A DNA stretch of 18,341 nucleotides, taken from NCBI GenBank assembly GCA_934271725.1, contig CAKQSC010000016.1:1-18341 (forward strand). Direction: 5' to 3'. Of the stretch, positions 1 through 7,733 are shown piece after piece. A program made the translations under genes and the position numbers. How positions within the stretch are numbered: the first letter of the stretch is position 1; each line of letters begins with the position of its first letter. The notes beneath the pieces were generated by a model that worked only from the letters and a program-made list of their open reading frames with translations, did not search any database and was not told the origin of the DNA. The DNA comes from an uncultured Clostridia bacterium (GTDB lineage Bacteria > Bacillota > Clostridia > Christensenellales > Borkfalkiaceae).

Positions 1-2
1 TG

Positions 3-410
3 GGAAGCGTGAAAGTGGCGGGAGACGCCCTCGCTCCGCTTGTAGGAACGATTCTTCGCGCGAAGGGGTTCGGCGGATACGTTTACGGCACGATGAGCAC
101 GCCCGTTACGGCAAAAGAAGTGGACGAGTTCGGCAAAACGCTGAAATCTCTTCACCCCGGTGCGGTCGTAATCGCGATAGATTCGGCGGTCGGAGGCGCG
201 GACGAGGTGGGCGAAATAAAGGTTATAAACGCTCCTCTCGTTCCGGGACTTGCCCTTAAAAGAAGTTTTAACAAGTTGGGAGATTTGTCCGTAATAGGCG
301 TTGTGGGAGAACGCAAGGAGGACAATTTAAAAGTTCTGAAAGAAACGGATTTCGCGATAGTCGGCAAGATGGCGGAAGTTATTTCAAAAGGTTTTGCCGA
401 CGTTTCGTAA
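3..410 (+). CDS. yyaC: YyaC-like spore protein (DUF1256), 5'-truncated
   Basis: Partial gene; the reading frame is open from base 3 and its true start lies upstream of the window. The visible 135 residues begin with a glycine-rich stretch ending GDALAPLVGT and continue with YVYGTMSTPV and an AIDSAVG segment. These match the DUF1256/YyaC family, whose members have a GD(S/A)LGPLVGT motif followed by a VYGT motif. The family is related in fold to the GPR germination protease and hydrogenase-maturation proteases and is found in endospore formers; the exact biochemical role is not established. Full-length members are about 190-205 residues, so about 60 N-terminal residues are missing. A strong hairpin terminator follows the stop directly. 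The codon frame and motif order are intact, so it is probably functional. The family call is from memory of motifs, not a search. Confidence 0.85.
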   Translation, partial: GSVKVAGDALAPLVGTILRAKGFGGYVYGTMSTPVTAKEVDEFGKTLKSLHPGAVVIAIDSAVGGADEVGEIKVINAPLVPGLALKRSFNKLGDLSVIGVVGERKEDNLKVLKETDFAIVGKMAEVISKGFADVS

Positions 411-417
411 AAAGCAT

Positions 418-463
418 AAAAATACACCGCGCGCGGATAAACTTCCGCCCGCGGTGTATTTTT
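418..463. terminator. Bidirectional intrinsic terminator between yyaC and the small minus-strand gene
   Basis: A perfect 14-bp inverted repeat (418-431 with 450-463; core AATACACCGCG/CGCGGTGTATT) is extended inside its loop by GCGG (433-436) with CCGC (445-448). It ends in a T run on the plus strand and reads as TTTTTATGCTTT on the minus strand. It sits 7 bases after the yyaC stop and about 60 bases beyond the stop of the convergent gene, so it can serve both. Confidence 0.9.
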
Positions 464-523
464 ATGTCCGTGTTCGGTCGTAAAACGCCGACAAGGGCAA
501 CGTCGTGCTTCGGGGAAAAGCCG

Positions 524-790
524 TTATTCCGTCTTTTTGCCGAGATTTTTTATATGTTTTTCGTGCAGAGAAATGGTTGCGAGAAGTTTCGGCGAAAAAG
601 AAAGTTGTTCGGGAAAAGTTTCCATAGGCGAAGATTCCGTTTTTTTAGCCGAAGGCGGGGGATTAAAGCCCGTTTTTTCCGAAAGAAAGGGTTCCGACGT
701 CGTCGTTTCTTCCGTTTTCGTTTCGTTCGTTCTGTTTTTCATAAAAGCGTTTAATCCGTTAAGAATACCCAAAATGCCGTCTTTATCCAC
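524..790 (-). CDS. Small hypothetical protein, 88 aa, GTG start
   Basis: Not a family I can name. The GTG start at 790-788 is preceded on the minus strand by GGAGGG (800-795) with 5 bases of spacing, a near-ideal ribosome binding site, which makes this the coding strand. The protein starts MDKDGILGILNGLNAFMKN, a short amphipathic helix. A low-complexity hydrophilic centre rich in T, E, S and P (about residues 20-60) follows, then a second helical segment (about 66-85) ending in HEKHIKNLGKKTE. There is no signal peptide or long membrane segment. It is convergent with the yyaC-like gene and divergent from the lipoprotein gene, so it is a single-gene unit. Small proteins of this design (N-terminal helix, Pro-rich linker, C-terminal helix) occur in spore formers, but that is only an impression. 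The overlapping plus-strand frames lack a ribosome binding site and are Arg/Phe-rich shadows. Confidence 0.65.
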   Translation of the reverse strand: MDKDGILGILNGLNAFMKNRTNETKTEETTTSEPFLSEKTGFNPPPSAKKTESSPMETFPEQLSFSPKLLATISLHEKHIKNLGKKTE

Positions 791-873
791 AAAAACCCTC
801 CGTCGACGTCGGGATTTTATGCTTTCATCTCGACGAACCTGAAAAAATTAAGCAAGAAAATGCCTTTTTTCTA

Positions 874-902
874 TTGCTAAAATTGAGATTATAGTATATA
901 AT
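874..902 (+). promoter_or_regulatory. Sigma-A promoter of the lipoprotein gene
   Basis: TTGCTA (874-879), 17-bp spacer, TATAAT (897-902). The transcript would start near 909, leaving a leader of about 80 bases before the ATG at 988. The surrounding 843-915 segment is very AT-rich and also separates this gene from the divergent small gene. Confidence 0.8.
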
Positions 903-987
903 ATTAAAGTATATTTAGAATTATGCGGTTTTTTGCCCCGTAAAGGAAATAAATCCGATAAGGGGAAAATCTACAAGGAGTTTTAAT

Positions 988-2781
988 ATGAAGAAAAAAC
1001 TTACAGCGATCTTGGTTGCTCTCGTGGCGGTGCTCTCTCTCGTGAGCGGTTGCGCGGGAAAAACAAAGACAAACGTTACCATGAAAGATAATTCTACGGT
1101 AGTTGCCCAAACGAACGGCGGTTTTTCCGTTCTTACGGACAAATACGTGTACTTTATCAACGGGTATGCGGAACATACCGGCGACAACAAATACGGCGTT
1201 CCCGTTAAAGGCGCGCTTATGGTTGCCGACGTAAACGATTTGAGCAAAACGGAAATAGTCGCTCCCAAACTCGTTTCCGCTTCCGATTATAACGCGGGTA
1301 TCTATTTCTACGACGGATACATTTATTACGCTACCCCGTCTGCCGAAAAGACAACGACGGGTGCGGTCGCTAACGACTATCTCGAATTTTACAAAGTTAA
1401 AATAGACGGTTCGTCTCCCGAAAAGTTGACGAGAATATACAACAACTCGGCGGAATATAAGATAGTAAACGACGCGGACGGCGTTTCGATTATTTATCAC
1501 GATACCGAAAACAAAGAAATCAAAATATACAACGCGAAAGACGGCAAAACGCTTACGGTTGCGACGGAAATAACTTCCTGCAAGTTCTCCACCGACCCGA
1601 AAGTGTCCGACGTGGTTTATACGAAAGCGGTTAAAGATCCCTCCGACGAGGACGCTACTTTGAGTTACAACAACGTGTTTACCGTAAACGCTTCCACGAC
1701 GGAAGAACCTACCGCGCCCGTTCTTAACGGCGCGCCGAGATCGGAATCCAACCCGAACGGCTCTTTGCAAGGAAACGTTTACACTCTCGTTTCGTTTAAA
1801 GGCGATTACGTGCTTTATTCTTACAGCGAAGTAAACGGCACGGACTATACGAGATATTGCGCGGTGTCTTACGCCGATATAGCGGACGCTTCAAAAACCA
1901 CCGTGCTTACCGATTCTTCCGTTCTTACCGATTCCACGCTCGTTAAAGACGCGAAAACTTTCTTCGTTTCTTCTACCGTCAATTCGATAGACTGCGTGTT
2001 GAGATGCACCGTAGACGAAACGGGCGCGCTCGTCAAAGAAGTTCTTACGGAAGGCAAGGCGACCTTTATAAGTTGCCTTGACGGCGTTATCTATTATTAT
2101 AATTCGGACAACCGGATTTGCTCCGTGGCGGACGACGGTACGGAAGCGGAATCGACCGTTCTCGTAAAAGAAACGGCAAACACTTCCTGGTACGCTCCCG
2201 AAGTGGTAACGATAGCAGGGGTAACGCACGTTCTCTTCTCCAACGCGGACACGCTCGGTTTGAATTACGTATTCGACGCGAAGATTACGGACGACAACAA
2301 AGAGTTCGTTAAAGACGAAGACGGCAACGATACGGAAGAGTTCTATTACGGCGTTGAGATAGTCGGCGCGATGAACGACGCGGATTCCGCAACGAGATAC
2401 ACTTCTATCGCTTCCACCAAACTTCCCACCGCCGATTACGACGTAACGGACGAGGACGATAAAGAGGCTTACGACGAAGTAAAAGCGGAATACGACGCTT
2501 TGACGGACGCGCAGAAAAAACTCGTTTCCGACACGACGAAAGCCCTTCTCGACAATATCGACAAGTCCGTGGAAATAGTAAACAAAATGAACGAAGTTCT
2601 TAAAAATTACAGCGCGGACAAGATTACGAAAGAAAACGTTTCTTCCGCAGACAAGGCTATCGACGACGTTCTTACCGTTTACGACGACGCGGATTCCGCG
2701 GTTAAGAGTCTTGTAAACGACAAAGTTCTCACCGAAGTAAAAAAGGCTTGGAACAAAGTTCTCGAAGTGGAAAAAGATTGA
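988..2781 (+). CDS. Large surface lipoprotein, beta-propeller-like body plus C-terminal helical repeats
   Basis: A 597-residue exported lipoprotein. Residues 1-22 form a type II signal peptide ending LVSGC, with Cys22 as the lipidation site. The body (about 35-480) is a run of short beta-strand repeats with recurrent aromatic motifs (KYVYFINGY, GYIYYAT, GVIYYYNSDNRIC), like the DUF5050-type beta-propellers of Clostridia that lack a known enzymatic role. The tail (about 482-597) is charged and helical. It holds a unit with YDALTDAQKKLV and a second, diverged unit (YDDADSAVKSLV), resembling the helical spacer repeats seen in Gram-positive surface proteins. The ATG at 988 is preceded by AAGGAG (975-980) with a good spacing. 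The gene has its own promoter and a strong terminator, so it is monocistronic. The function is unknown; cell-surface binding or scaffold work is the most that the sequence suggests. Confidence 0.85.
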   Translation: MKKKLTAILVALVAVLSLVSGCAGKTKTNVTMKDNSTVVAQTNGGFSVLTDKYVYFINGYAEHTGDNKYGVPVKGALMVADVNDLSKTEIVAPKLVSASDYNAGIYFYDGYIYYATPSAEKTTTGAVANDYLEFYKVKIDGSSPEKLTRIYNNSAEYKIVNDADGVSIIYHDTENKEIKIYNAKDGKTLTVATEITSCKFSTDPKVSDVVYTKAVKDPSDEDATLSYNNVFTVNASTTEEPTAPVLNGAPRSESNPNGSLQGNVYTLVSFKGDYVLYSYSEVNGTDYTRYCAVSYADIADASKTTVLTDSSVLTDSTLVKDAKTFFVSSTVNSIDCVLRCTVDETGALVKEVLTEGKATFISCLDGVIYYYNSDNRICSVADDGTEAESTVLVKETANTSWYAPEVVTIAGVTHVLFSNADTLGLNYVFDAKITDDNKEFVKDEDGNDTEEFYYGVEIVGAMNDADSATRYTSIASTKLPTADYDVTDEDDKEAYDEVKAEYDALTDAQKKLVSDTTKALLDNIDKSVEIVNKMNEVLKNYSADKITKENVSSADKAIDDVLTVYDDADSAVKSLVNDKVLTEVKKAWNKVLEVEKD

Positions 2782-2800
2782 TTACAATTAAAACTCACGG

Positions 2801-2830
2801 CTCGTCGCAGAAATGCGACGAGTTTTTTTT
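2801..2830 (+). terminator. Intrinsic terminator of the lipoprotein gene
   Basis: A perfect 9-bp stem CTCGTCGCA (2801-2809) / TGCGACGAG (2814-2822) with a GAAA tetraloop, followed by eight T (2823-2830), 19 bases after the stop codon. Confidence 0.95.
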
Positions 2831-2961
2831 GCGTTTTTTGTCGAAAGCGTTCTTAAAGGCTCCGTTAAAGTATAAAATGAATTGTAAAAAAATAACCTTT
2901 CGTTCTTTGACGACGGAAAGTTTTTCTTCGGACAAGGAAAAGAAAGCGTATGGGGGTTGAT

Positions 2962-4464
2962 ATGATGAACGTGAAAACGGAATACGGAAAGCAGACGTTT
3001 ATAGAGTGCGTCGCGTTGAAAGACAGGGCTATTAAAGCGGAGGGAAAATCGGGCGGTTTCGGCGACGAAAAAAGAATACTGTGCGCGTCCGCGAAAGTTA
3101 CGCCTATAAGCGTCAGGGTAGAAGACGGCAAAGCGGTTTTTACCGCGAAAGCGGTGTTTTCCGCGCTGTACGAAGAAAACGGGCAACTTTCTTCAAGCGA
3201 ATGCGGTGCGGAGTTCTCTTCCGAGTTTAACGACGAAAGAATAAAAATCGGCGATAAAGTCAACGTTTTTTACAACGTCGAAAGAACGTCTTACAGAACG
3301 GCTAACGGCGAGGTTACGATAGAGAGTTACGTCAAGGCGTCGGGTATACTCGAAACGAAAAAGGAAAGAGAATATTTAACGGGCGGAGAAGGTCTTCTGA
3401 CGCGCAGAGTTACAGCCAAAACGTACGGCAGAACGAACACGTATAAAAACCCTTATTTCGTAGAGGACGAAACGGAAGTAAACGGCGTTATAAAGGAAGT
3501 GTTTATCGGCGACGCGTGCGTTTACGCAACGGGCGCGGAAACGGGCAACGGCAAAATTACGGTATACGGCGGAACGGAAGTTTCGTTTGCGTACGAAACT
3601 ACGGACGGTAAGATTTTACAGACGAGAAAAACGTCCGACTTCTTCGCGGAAGTCGACGCGCCCGACGTGCAATCGGGCGACTGCGCGGTTGCGAAAGTCG
3701 TTTTCAAGGGGCTTAAAATAAACGTGGTTGCGGACGACGAAAAAGGCGTTTCGCAAGTTAGTTACAGCGTTTCTTCCGAAGTGTACGCTTACGGTTTTTC
3801 GGAAACGGAAAGGGAAATAGTAACGGATTGTTACAGCAAAGATTACAATCTTGCCTTAACGGCGGGGTATCTTGTGAATCAGACGCCTATGCCGGCAAAA
3901 TATCTTACCGACAGAGTTTCGGGAGAAGCCGTAGCCGACGGCGTAGACGCGAAAAATATCGATATCGTCGCGACCGCGTATTCCGCGGTTTCCGGCGCGG
4001 AAGTAACTTGCGAAAAGGGTAAAACTACCTTGACGGGCGTTGCGGAATGTCGTATAATATATAAGTCGGAAGGGCTTTATTACTGTTCGGACGCAGAGTT
4101 GCCGATAAATCAGACGTACGATATGACTTTCAACGGCGACGTATCCTTTAACGTCTGCGTAACGAACGCCAACGTTTTCGTTACGGACGGAAAATTATAT
4201 GCCGAGTTCGTTATGAATCTTGCTTTTTACGGCGAGAAAACGGAAAATATACCTTGCATAGCGAAAGCGGAAGTTACGGGCGAAAAGGAAAGAAAAGATT
4301 GCGCGTTGAGCGTTTTTTATCTCCCCGCGGGAACGACTCTATGGGAAGCCTGCAAAGAAACCGACTCTTGCGAAGAAGAGATAATTTCCGCCAACGACGG
4401 GCTTGTTTTTCCGCTTGAAAAAGACGAAAAAGTTTTGGTTTACAGACCGATGAGAGATTATTAA
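2962..4464 (+). CDS. SipL-like DUF3794 spore coat-morphogenesis protein with C-terminal LysM-like domain
   Basis: About 500 residues with no signal peptide or membrane segment. Three successive beta-rich blocks (roughly residues 10-140, 150-295 and 315-445) look like diverged DUF3794 repeats. The C-terminal ~50 residues (LPAGTTLWEACKETDSCEEE through LVFPLEKDEKVLVYRPM) match a LysM-like module. This is the architecture of SipL, the Clostridioides difficile partner of SpoIVA in spore coat assembly, so a role in the mother cell at the forespore surface is inferred. Start choice: ATGs lie at 2950, 2962 and 2965. The purine-rich GGGGGT at 2952-2957 is a plausible ribosome binding site only for the two downstream ATGs (4 and 7 bases of spacing), while 2950 has only a distant AGGA. 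Clostridial DUF3794 genes are often next to ispE, as here: 2 bases separate the two genes. No clear sigma-A promoter was found in 2831-2949, as expected if a sporulation sigma factor is used. Confidence 0.85.
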   Translation: MMNVKTEYGKQTFIECVALKDRAIKAEGKSGGFGDEKRILCASAKVTPISVRVEDGKAVFTAKAVFSALYEENGQLSSSECGAEFSSEFNDERIKIGDKVNVFYNVERTSYRTANGEVTIESYVKASGILETKKEREYLTGGEGLLTRRVTAKTYGRTNTYKNPYFVEDETEVNGVIKEVFIGDACVYATGAETGNGKITVYGGTEVSFAYETTDGKILQTRKTSDFFAEVDAPDVQSGDCAVAKVVFKGLKINVVADDEKGVSQVSYSVSSEVYAYGFSETEREIVTDCYSKDYNLALTAGYLVNQTPMPAKYLTDRVSGEAVADGVDAKNIDIVATAYSAVSGAEVTCEKGKTTLTGVAECRIIYKSEGLYYCSDAELPINQTYDMTFNGDVSFNVCVTNANVFVTDGKLYAEFVMNLAFYGEKTENIPCIAKAEVTGEKERKDCALSVFYLPAGTTLWEACKETDSCEEEIISANDGLVFPLEKDEKVLVYRPMRDY

Positions 4465-4466
4465 AA

Positions 4467-5261
4467 ATGGAAAGCACACAAAAGATTTACGCAAAACTGA
4501 ATTACGACCTCGAAATAAAAGGCGTTGACGACGAGGGGTATCATATTATACGTTCTCTCGTTACGTCGATAGATATTTTCGACGAGATAACGGTAAGAGA
4601 GCGTACGGACGGGGAAATAACGCTTGTTTATACTAATCTTCGTCCGCAAGTCGATAAAGTAAACGACAAGGCGTATATCGCCGTAAAAGCGTTTGCGCGC
4701 GAGTTCGGCGAAAAGGGTTACGATATAATAATAAACAAAAACATACCCGTAGGCGGTGGCCTGGGCGGAAGTTCCGCCGATATAGCGGGCGTAATCAAAT
4801 GCCTTAAAGAGATTAACGGTTTAAGAGATTCGGACGTTTTACCTCTTTTGGAAAGTCTCGGTAGCGACACCGTTTTTATGTACCTCGGGGGCGTGGCGGA
4901 AATAAGCGGACGAGGCAACGAAATTAAAAAGGTTTGCGGTGAAAAAAGATATTTCGTTCTCGCTATTCCTCCTTTCGGCGTAAGCGCGAAACAAGCGTAC
5001 GAATTATACGATTTAAACCCCGTAAAGAAAGGAAACGAAAAGTATTTCAACGCATTGTATAACGGCGTTGCCGAAAAGTTTCCTCTGTTAAAAGAAATAA
5101 GGCGTAAGTTGGAAGAAAGCGGTGCGGAAGGCGTTTCTATGACGGGCTCGGGAAGCGTTACGTTCGCCGTTTATAAAAACGAAGAGGAAAGAAACTCCGC
5201 TTTTTCTTCTTTAAGCGTCGACGGCGTGAAGTTTATAAAAGCACAAAGCGTTGAACTATAA
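4467..5261 (+). CDS. ispE: 4-diphosphocytidyl-2-C-methyl-D-erythritol kinase (IspE)
   Basis: A GHMP-family kinase that phosphorylates CDP-methylerythritol at the 2-OH with ATP, the fourth step of the non-mevalonate (MEP) isoprenoid pathway; cytoplasmic. The protein has 264 residues, slightly shorter than the usual 280-290. Visible motifs: the N-terminal YAKLN with Lys10 (catalytic lysine in the family); GYHII (25-29, from the substrate-binding DGYHEL motif); the ATP-binding glycine-rich loop PVGGGLGGSSADIAG (94-108); LGSDTVFMYLGG with Asp134 (catalytic aspartate); and the C-terminal GHMP motif MTGSGSVTFAVY. Odd point: the usual GADVPFF is GSDTVFMY, so the conserved proline is lost. The gene starts 2 bases after the DUF3794 stop and has only a weak ribosome binding site, so its translation is probably coupled to the gene before it. 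Confidence 0.95.
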   Translation: MESTQKIYAKLNYDLEIKGVDDEGYHIIRSLVTSIDIFDEITVRERTDGEITLVYTNLRPQVDKVNDKAYIAVKAFAREFGEKGYDIIINKNIPVGGGLGGSSADIAGVIKCLKEINGLRDSDVLPLLESLGSDTVFMYLGGVAEISGRGNEIKKVCGEKRYFVLAIPPFGVSAKQAYELYDLNPVKKGNEKYFNALYNGVAEKFPLLKEIRRKLEESGAEGVSMTGSGSVTFAVYKNEEERNSAFSSLSVDGVKFIKAQSVEL

Positions 5262-5363
5262 AAGATAACGGGTGTTTAAGCCCGTAACGCGTTGTATAAA
5301 AAGGCGCGACCGTAAAAGATTCGGCGGGGCGTTATCCGCGTAAATATAAAAGACAAGTAAACG

Positions 5364-5398
5364 AAATCCCCTACGGCAATTTTGCCGTAGGGGATTTT
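5364..5398. terminator. Terminator shared by ispE and the pot operon
   Basis: A perfect 16-bp inverted repeat (5364-5379 / 5382-5397, core ATCCCCTACGGCA / TGCCGTAGGGGAT) lies between two convergent genes, 102 bases after the ispE stop and 12 bases beyond the potD stop. The T runs are short on both strands (TTTT on plus, TTTCGTTT on minus), but the GC-rich stem is very stable. The 5262-5363 stretch before it holds only weak short hairpins. Confidence 0.85.
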
Positions 5399-5409
5399 CA
5401 ATAAACGTA

Positions 5410-6945
5410 TTATTTGTTTTTGTTGTCGTAATAAACGATTTCTTCTTTCGACACGACGGTAAGTCCTTTTTTAAGGGGCTTTTCTTTTTTGTCGTAATCG
5501 GGTTTGACAATCTTGTCTTTAAATCTGAAAAACAGAATCGTAAGCGCGACGAGAAGAATCGCCACGGCTATGAGAATAAGTCCCCATACGGGTATGGATT
5601 CGCCCTTTACTTTTTCCCACATTTCGTTGATTTTCGCATTCGTCTGCTCGTCGAAAAACTTCATAACGGCGCAACGGTTTACTATGTCCTCGGTGGGAAA
5701 CTGCGCGGTGAATTGTCTGTTTATTTCGGAAGAATAAAGTTTGGCTCTTTCACCGTCCGTAAGCGTTCCGTCAAAGAAATATCCGAGGTCGGCAAAGTAG
5801 GGGTTGTCTTCCGTTTCTTCGTTCGTAAGTCCGTATACGTCGACGATATAGTCAAGCACTTCGTCGCCCGCGATAGGACTCGTGTAGCCTATGTAATCCA
5901 TATTCATAACGGCTATATCGGGGCGGGAAATAAAGTTTACGAATTGTTGCGCGAGTTCTTTGTTCGCGCCTTTGGGCATACACCAGGCGTCGAACCATAT
6001 ATTCGAGCCTTGTTTCGGAACGCTGTAATTCAATATGACGTCGTTTTCTTCTTCCGCGGTGTCCATTGCGTAAACGGCGTCTCCGCTCCAAGCGAAGTTT
6101 ATGGATATTTTGCCGGTAACCATATCGTTTTTACCGCTGTCTACTTCGAGTCCGTATACGTTGTTTTTGAGCGTCGTTAAAAGTTTGCCCACGCCGTTTA
6201 CGGTATCGTCGTTCGTGTCGTTAAAGAGTTCGGTTATTCTCGCGTTGTATTCCGTCGCGGTGATATTGCCCGATTTGAAATCGCCGGCAAGCGTTAAAAG
6301 TTCGTCGTTGTGATATTTGGCAAGACCTAAAAAGAAAGTGTCTCTTATGCTGTCTTTAATGGTCGATTTTCCTTTGTATTTTTTGTCCCAAAGGCTAACC
6401 CAGTCCGTCATATCTTCGTCCGAAACGGTTTCGGGGTTGTATAAAAGTCCTAACGTTCCCCACATATATCCTACGGAATAATCGCTCATTTTAAGGTCGT
6501 CGTCTATCACCGTGGTTTCAAAAAGGTTTTTGATAAAGGGGGAAGCGTACGTGTTGTAGTTGTTCGTTTCGTCGTTTAAAAAGGAATCGTCGAACTTTTC
6601 AAGCATACCCTCGTGCATCATCTTCTGAATCATATATTCGGAAGGGCAAATCAAATCGTAAGAACCGGGGTTGATTTTAAGTTCGTTGTACATATTTTCC
6701 AAAGTACCGAAAGTGGAATATTCCACTTTGACGTTTCTGCCTTGTTCTTTCATATATTCGACGAACGCGTCTATACAACTTTCGTTTTCTTCCGTTTCCT
6801 CGTCGTCGACGGCAATGTAGTCTTCGCAGTTGTATATTCTTAAAACTTCCGTTTTGCCTTTACCGCCGTTCGTCGTTTTTCCGCAACCCGACAAAAGAGA
6901 AAGAGAACAAATAATGCAAACGAGTATCGCAAAAATCTTTTTCAT
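5410..6945 (-). CDS. potD: Polyamine-binding lipoprotein PotD with extra C-terminal membrane anchor
   Basis: Spermidine/putrescine-binding component of the PotABCD ABC importer, 511 residues against about 350 in classical PotD. A type II signal peptide ends LLSGC with Cys21 lipidated. The periplasmic-binding-protein-like body spans about 33-440, with recognisable family segments: LRIYNCEDYIA at the start, YDLICPSEYMI, SVGYMWGTLGLLYNP, INFAWSGDAVYAM and NIWFDAWCMPKGA. These contain the acidic and aromatic residues used by the family to hold amines. Unusually, residues 451-473 form a hydrophobic helix (IPVWGLILIAVAILLVALTI), followed by a Lys-rich tail (474-511) that by the positive-inside rule should be cytoplasmic. 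The protein would then be held in the membrane at both ends. It is the last gene of the operon and overlaps potC by 4 bases (ATGA), with AAGGAG upstream of the start. Confidence 0.95.
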   Translation of the reverse strand: MKKIFAILVCIICSLSLLSGCGKTTNGGKGKTEVLRIYNCEDYIAVDDEETEENESCIDAFVEYMKEQGRNVKVEYSTFGTLENMYNELKINPGSYDLICPSEYMIQKMMHEGMLEKFDDSFLNDETNNYNTYASPFIKNLFETTVIDDDLKMSDYSVGYMWGTLGLLYNPETVSDEDMTDWVSLWDKKYKGKSTIKDSIRDTFFLGLAKYHNDELLTLAGDFKSGNITATEYNARITELFNDTNDDTVNGVGKLLTTLKNNVYGLEVDSGKNDMVTGKISINFAWSGDAVYAMDTAEEENDVILNYSVPKQGSNIWFDAWCMPKGANKELAQQFVNFISRPDIAVMNMDYIGYTSPIAGDEVLDYIVDVYGLTNEETEDNPYFADLGYFFDGTLTDGERAKLYSSEINRQFTAQFPTEDIVNRCAVMKFFDEQTNAKINEMWEKVKGESIPVWGLILIAVAILLVALTILFFRFKDKIVKPDYDKKEKPLKKGLTVVSKEEIVYYDNKNK

Positions 6946-7733
6946 TCGTGTTTCTCCTTATCTTTTTTCTTTACCACGTTAAGAAGAATAACCGCTACGA
7001 TAATGACAAGGAATATAATCGCCGAAAGCGCTCTGAGCGCGGGGACGGACGAGTTTTTTCCGTTTTTAACCGCGCCGTAAACGTACGTGGAAATAGTATT
7101 CATCGTGGACGGTTTGGTAAACGCGGTTATAATGTAATCGTCGAGCGAAAGGGTAATCGCAAGCAAAAATCCCGAGAAAATGCCGGGGAGTATTTCGGGA
7201 ATAACCACGGTAAACAAGGCTCTTACGGGGCTTGCGCCCAAATCGAGAGCCGCTTCGTAAAGAGCGGGATCCATTTGTTTCAGTTTGGGTATTACGGAAA
7301 GCACCACGAAAGGAGCGGAAATAAGAATGTGTCCGCAAAGAAGCGCGCCGTAAGACCTTCCGCCGAAAATAAGGGTGAACACCAACGCGAGGGAAACCGC
7401 AGTAACGACTTCCGCATTGATGACGGGTATCTGATTAAGCCCTTCGAGAAGTTTGCCCGTTCTCTTTTTCATATAGAATATTCCCATCGCGCCCATAGTG
7501 CCGAGAATAGTTGCGAGTACGCTCGACAAAAAAGCGAGTATCACCGTGTTTTTAACGGCGTCCATAATCATCTTGTTGCGGAAAAGGTCTTTGTAGAGTT
7601 CAACCGAAAAACCGTTCCAGGTGCCTATGTTTTTGGTGTCCGTAAAACTGTAAAGAACGAGTATGAATATAGGAACGTAAATAAACGCTAAAATAAGGAA
7701 TATATATCCGCGCGTAAAAATCTTTTTAATCAT
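6942..7733 (-). CDS. potC: Polyamine ABC transporter permease PotC
   Basis: Second membrane subunit of the polyamine importer, 263 residues, close to the family length. About six transmembrane helices are visible. The first (residues ~9-30) begins YIFLILAFIYVPIFILVLYS, typical of PotC. The cytoplasmic EAA loop EAALDLGASPVRALFTVVIP docks on the ATPase. The family motif GFLLAITLSLDDYIITAF is also present. The start ATG overlaps the potB stop by 4 bases (ATGA), with a GGGGGA ribosome binding site inside the end of potB, and its own stop overlaps the potD start in the same way. This indicates one transcript and coupled translation. Confidence 0.96.
   Translation of the reverse strand: MIKKIFTRGYIFLILAFIYVPIFILVLYSFTDTKNIGTWNGFSVELYKDLFRNKMIMDAVKNTVILAFLSSVLATILGTMGAMGIFYMKKRTGKLLEGLNQIPVINAEVVTAVSLALVFTLIFGGRSYGALLCGHILISAPFVVLSVIPKLKQMDPALYEAALDLGASPVRALFTVVIPEILPGIFSGFLLAITLSLDDYIITAFTKPSTMNTISTYVYGAVKNGKNSSVPALRALSAIIFLVIIVAVILLNVVKKKDKEKHE

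Noticed and set aside
464..842. Two plus-strand frames (464-754 and 537-842)
   Set aside because: One is almost pure Arg/Phe/Lys. Neither has a ribosome binding site, while the minus-strand frame has an excellent one.
904..1770. Long open frame (288 aa) on the minus strand
   Set aside because: It is antisense to the lipoprotein gene, Arg/Val/Phe-rich, and lacks a ribosome binding site. It arises because the real gene rarely uses codons that read as stops in reverse.
2831..2949. Sigma-A promoter before the DUF3794 gene
   Set aside because: TATAAA at 2871-2876 lacks a -35 at the right distance (the nearest TTGTCG is 27 bp away). A sporulation sigma factor is more likely, but no clear consensus was seen.
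5268..5286. Hairpin ACGGG...CCCGT after ispE considered as terminator
   Set aside because: Only five base pairs and no T run; the strong hairpin at 5364-5398 does the job.
6948..7691. 247-aa open frame on the plus strand across potC
   Set aside because: Antisense shadow of potC; Asn/Arg/Tyr-rich with no recognisable motif and no ribosome binding site.
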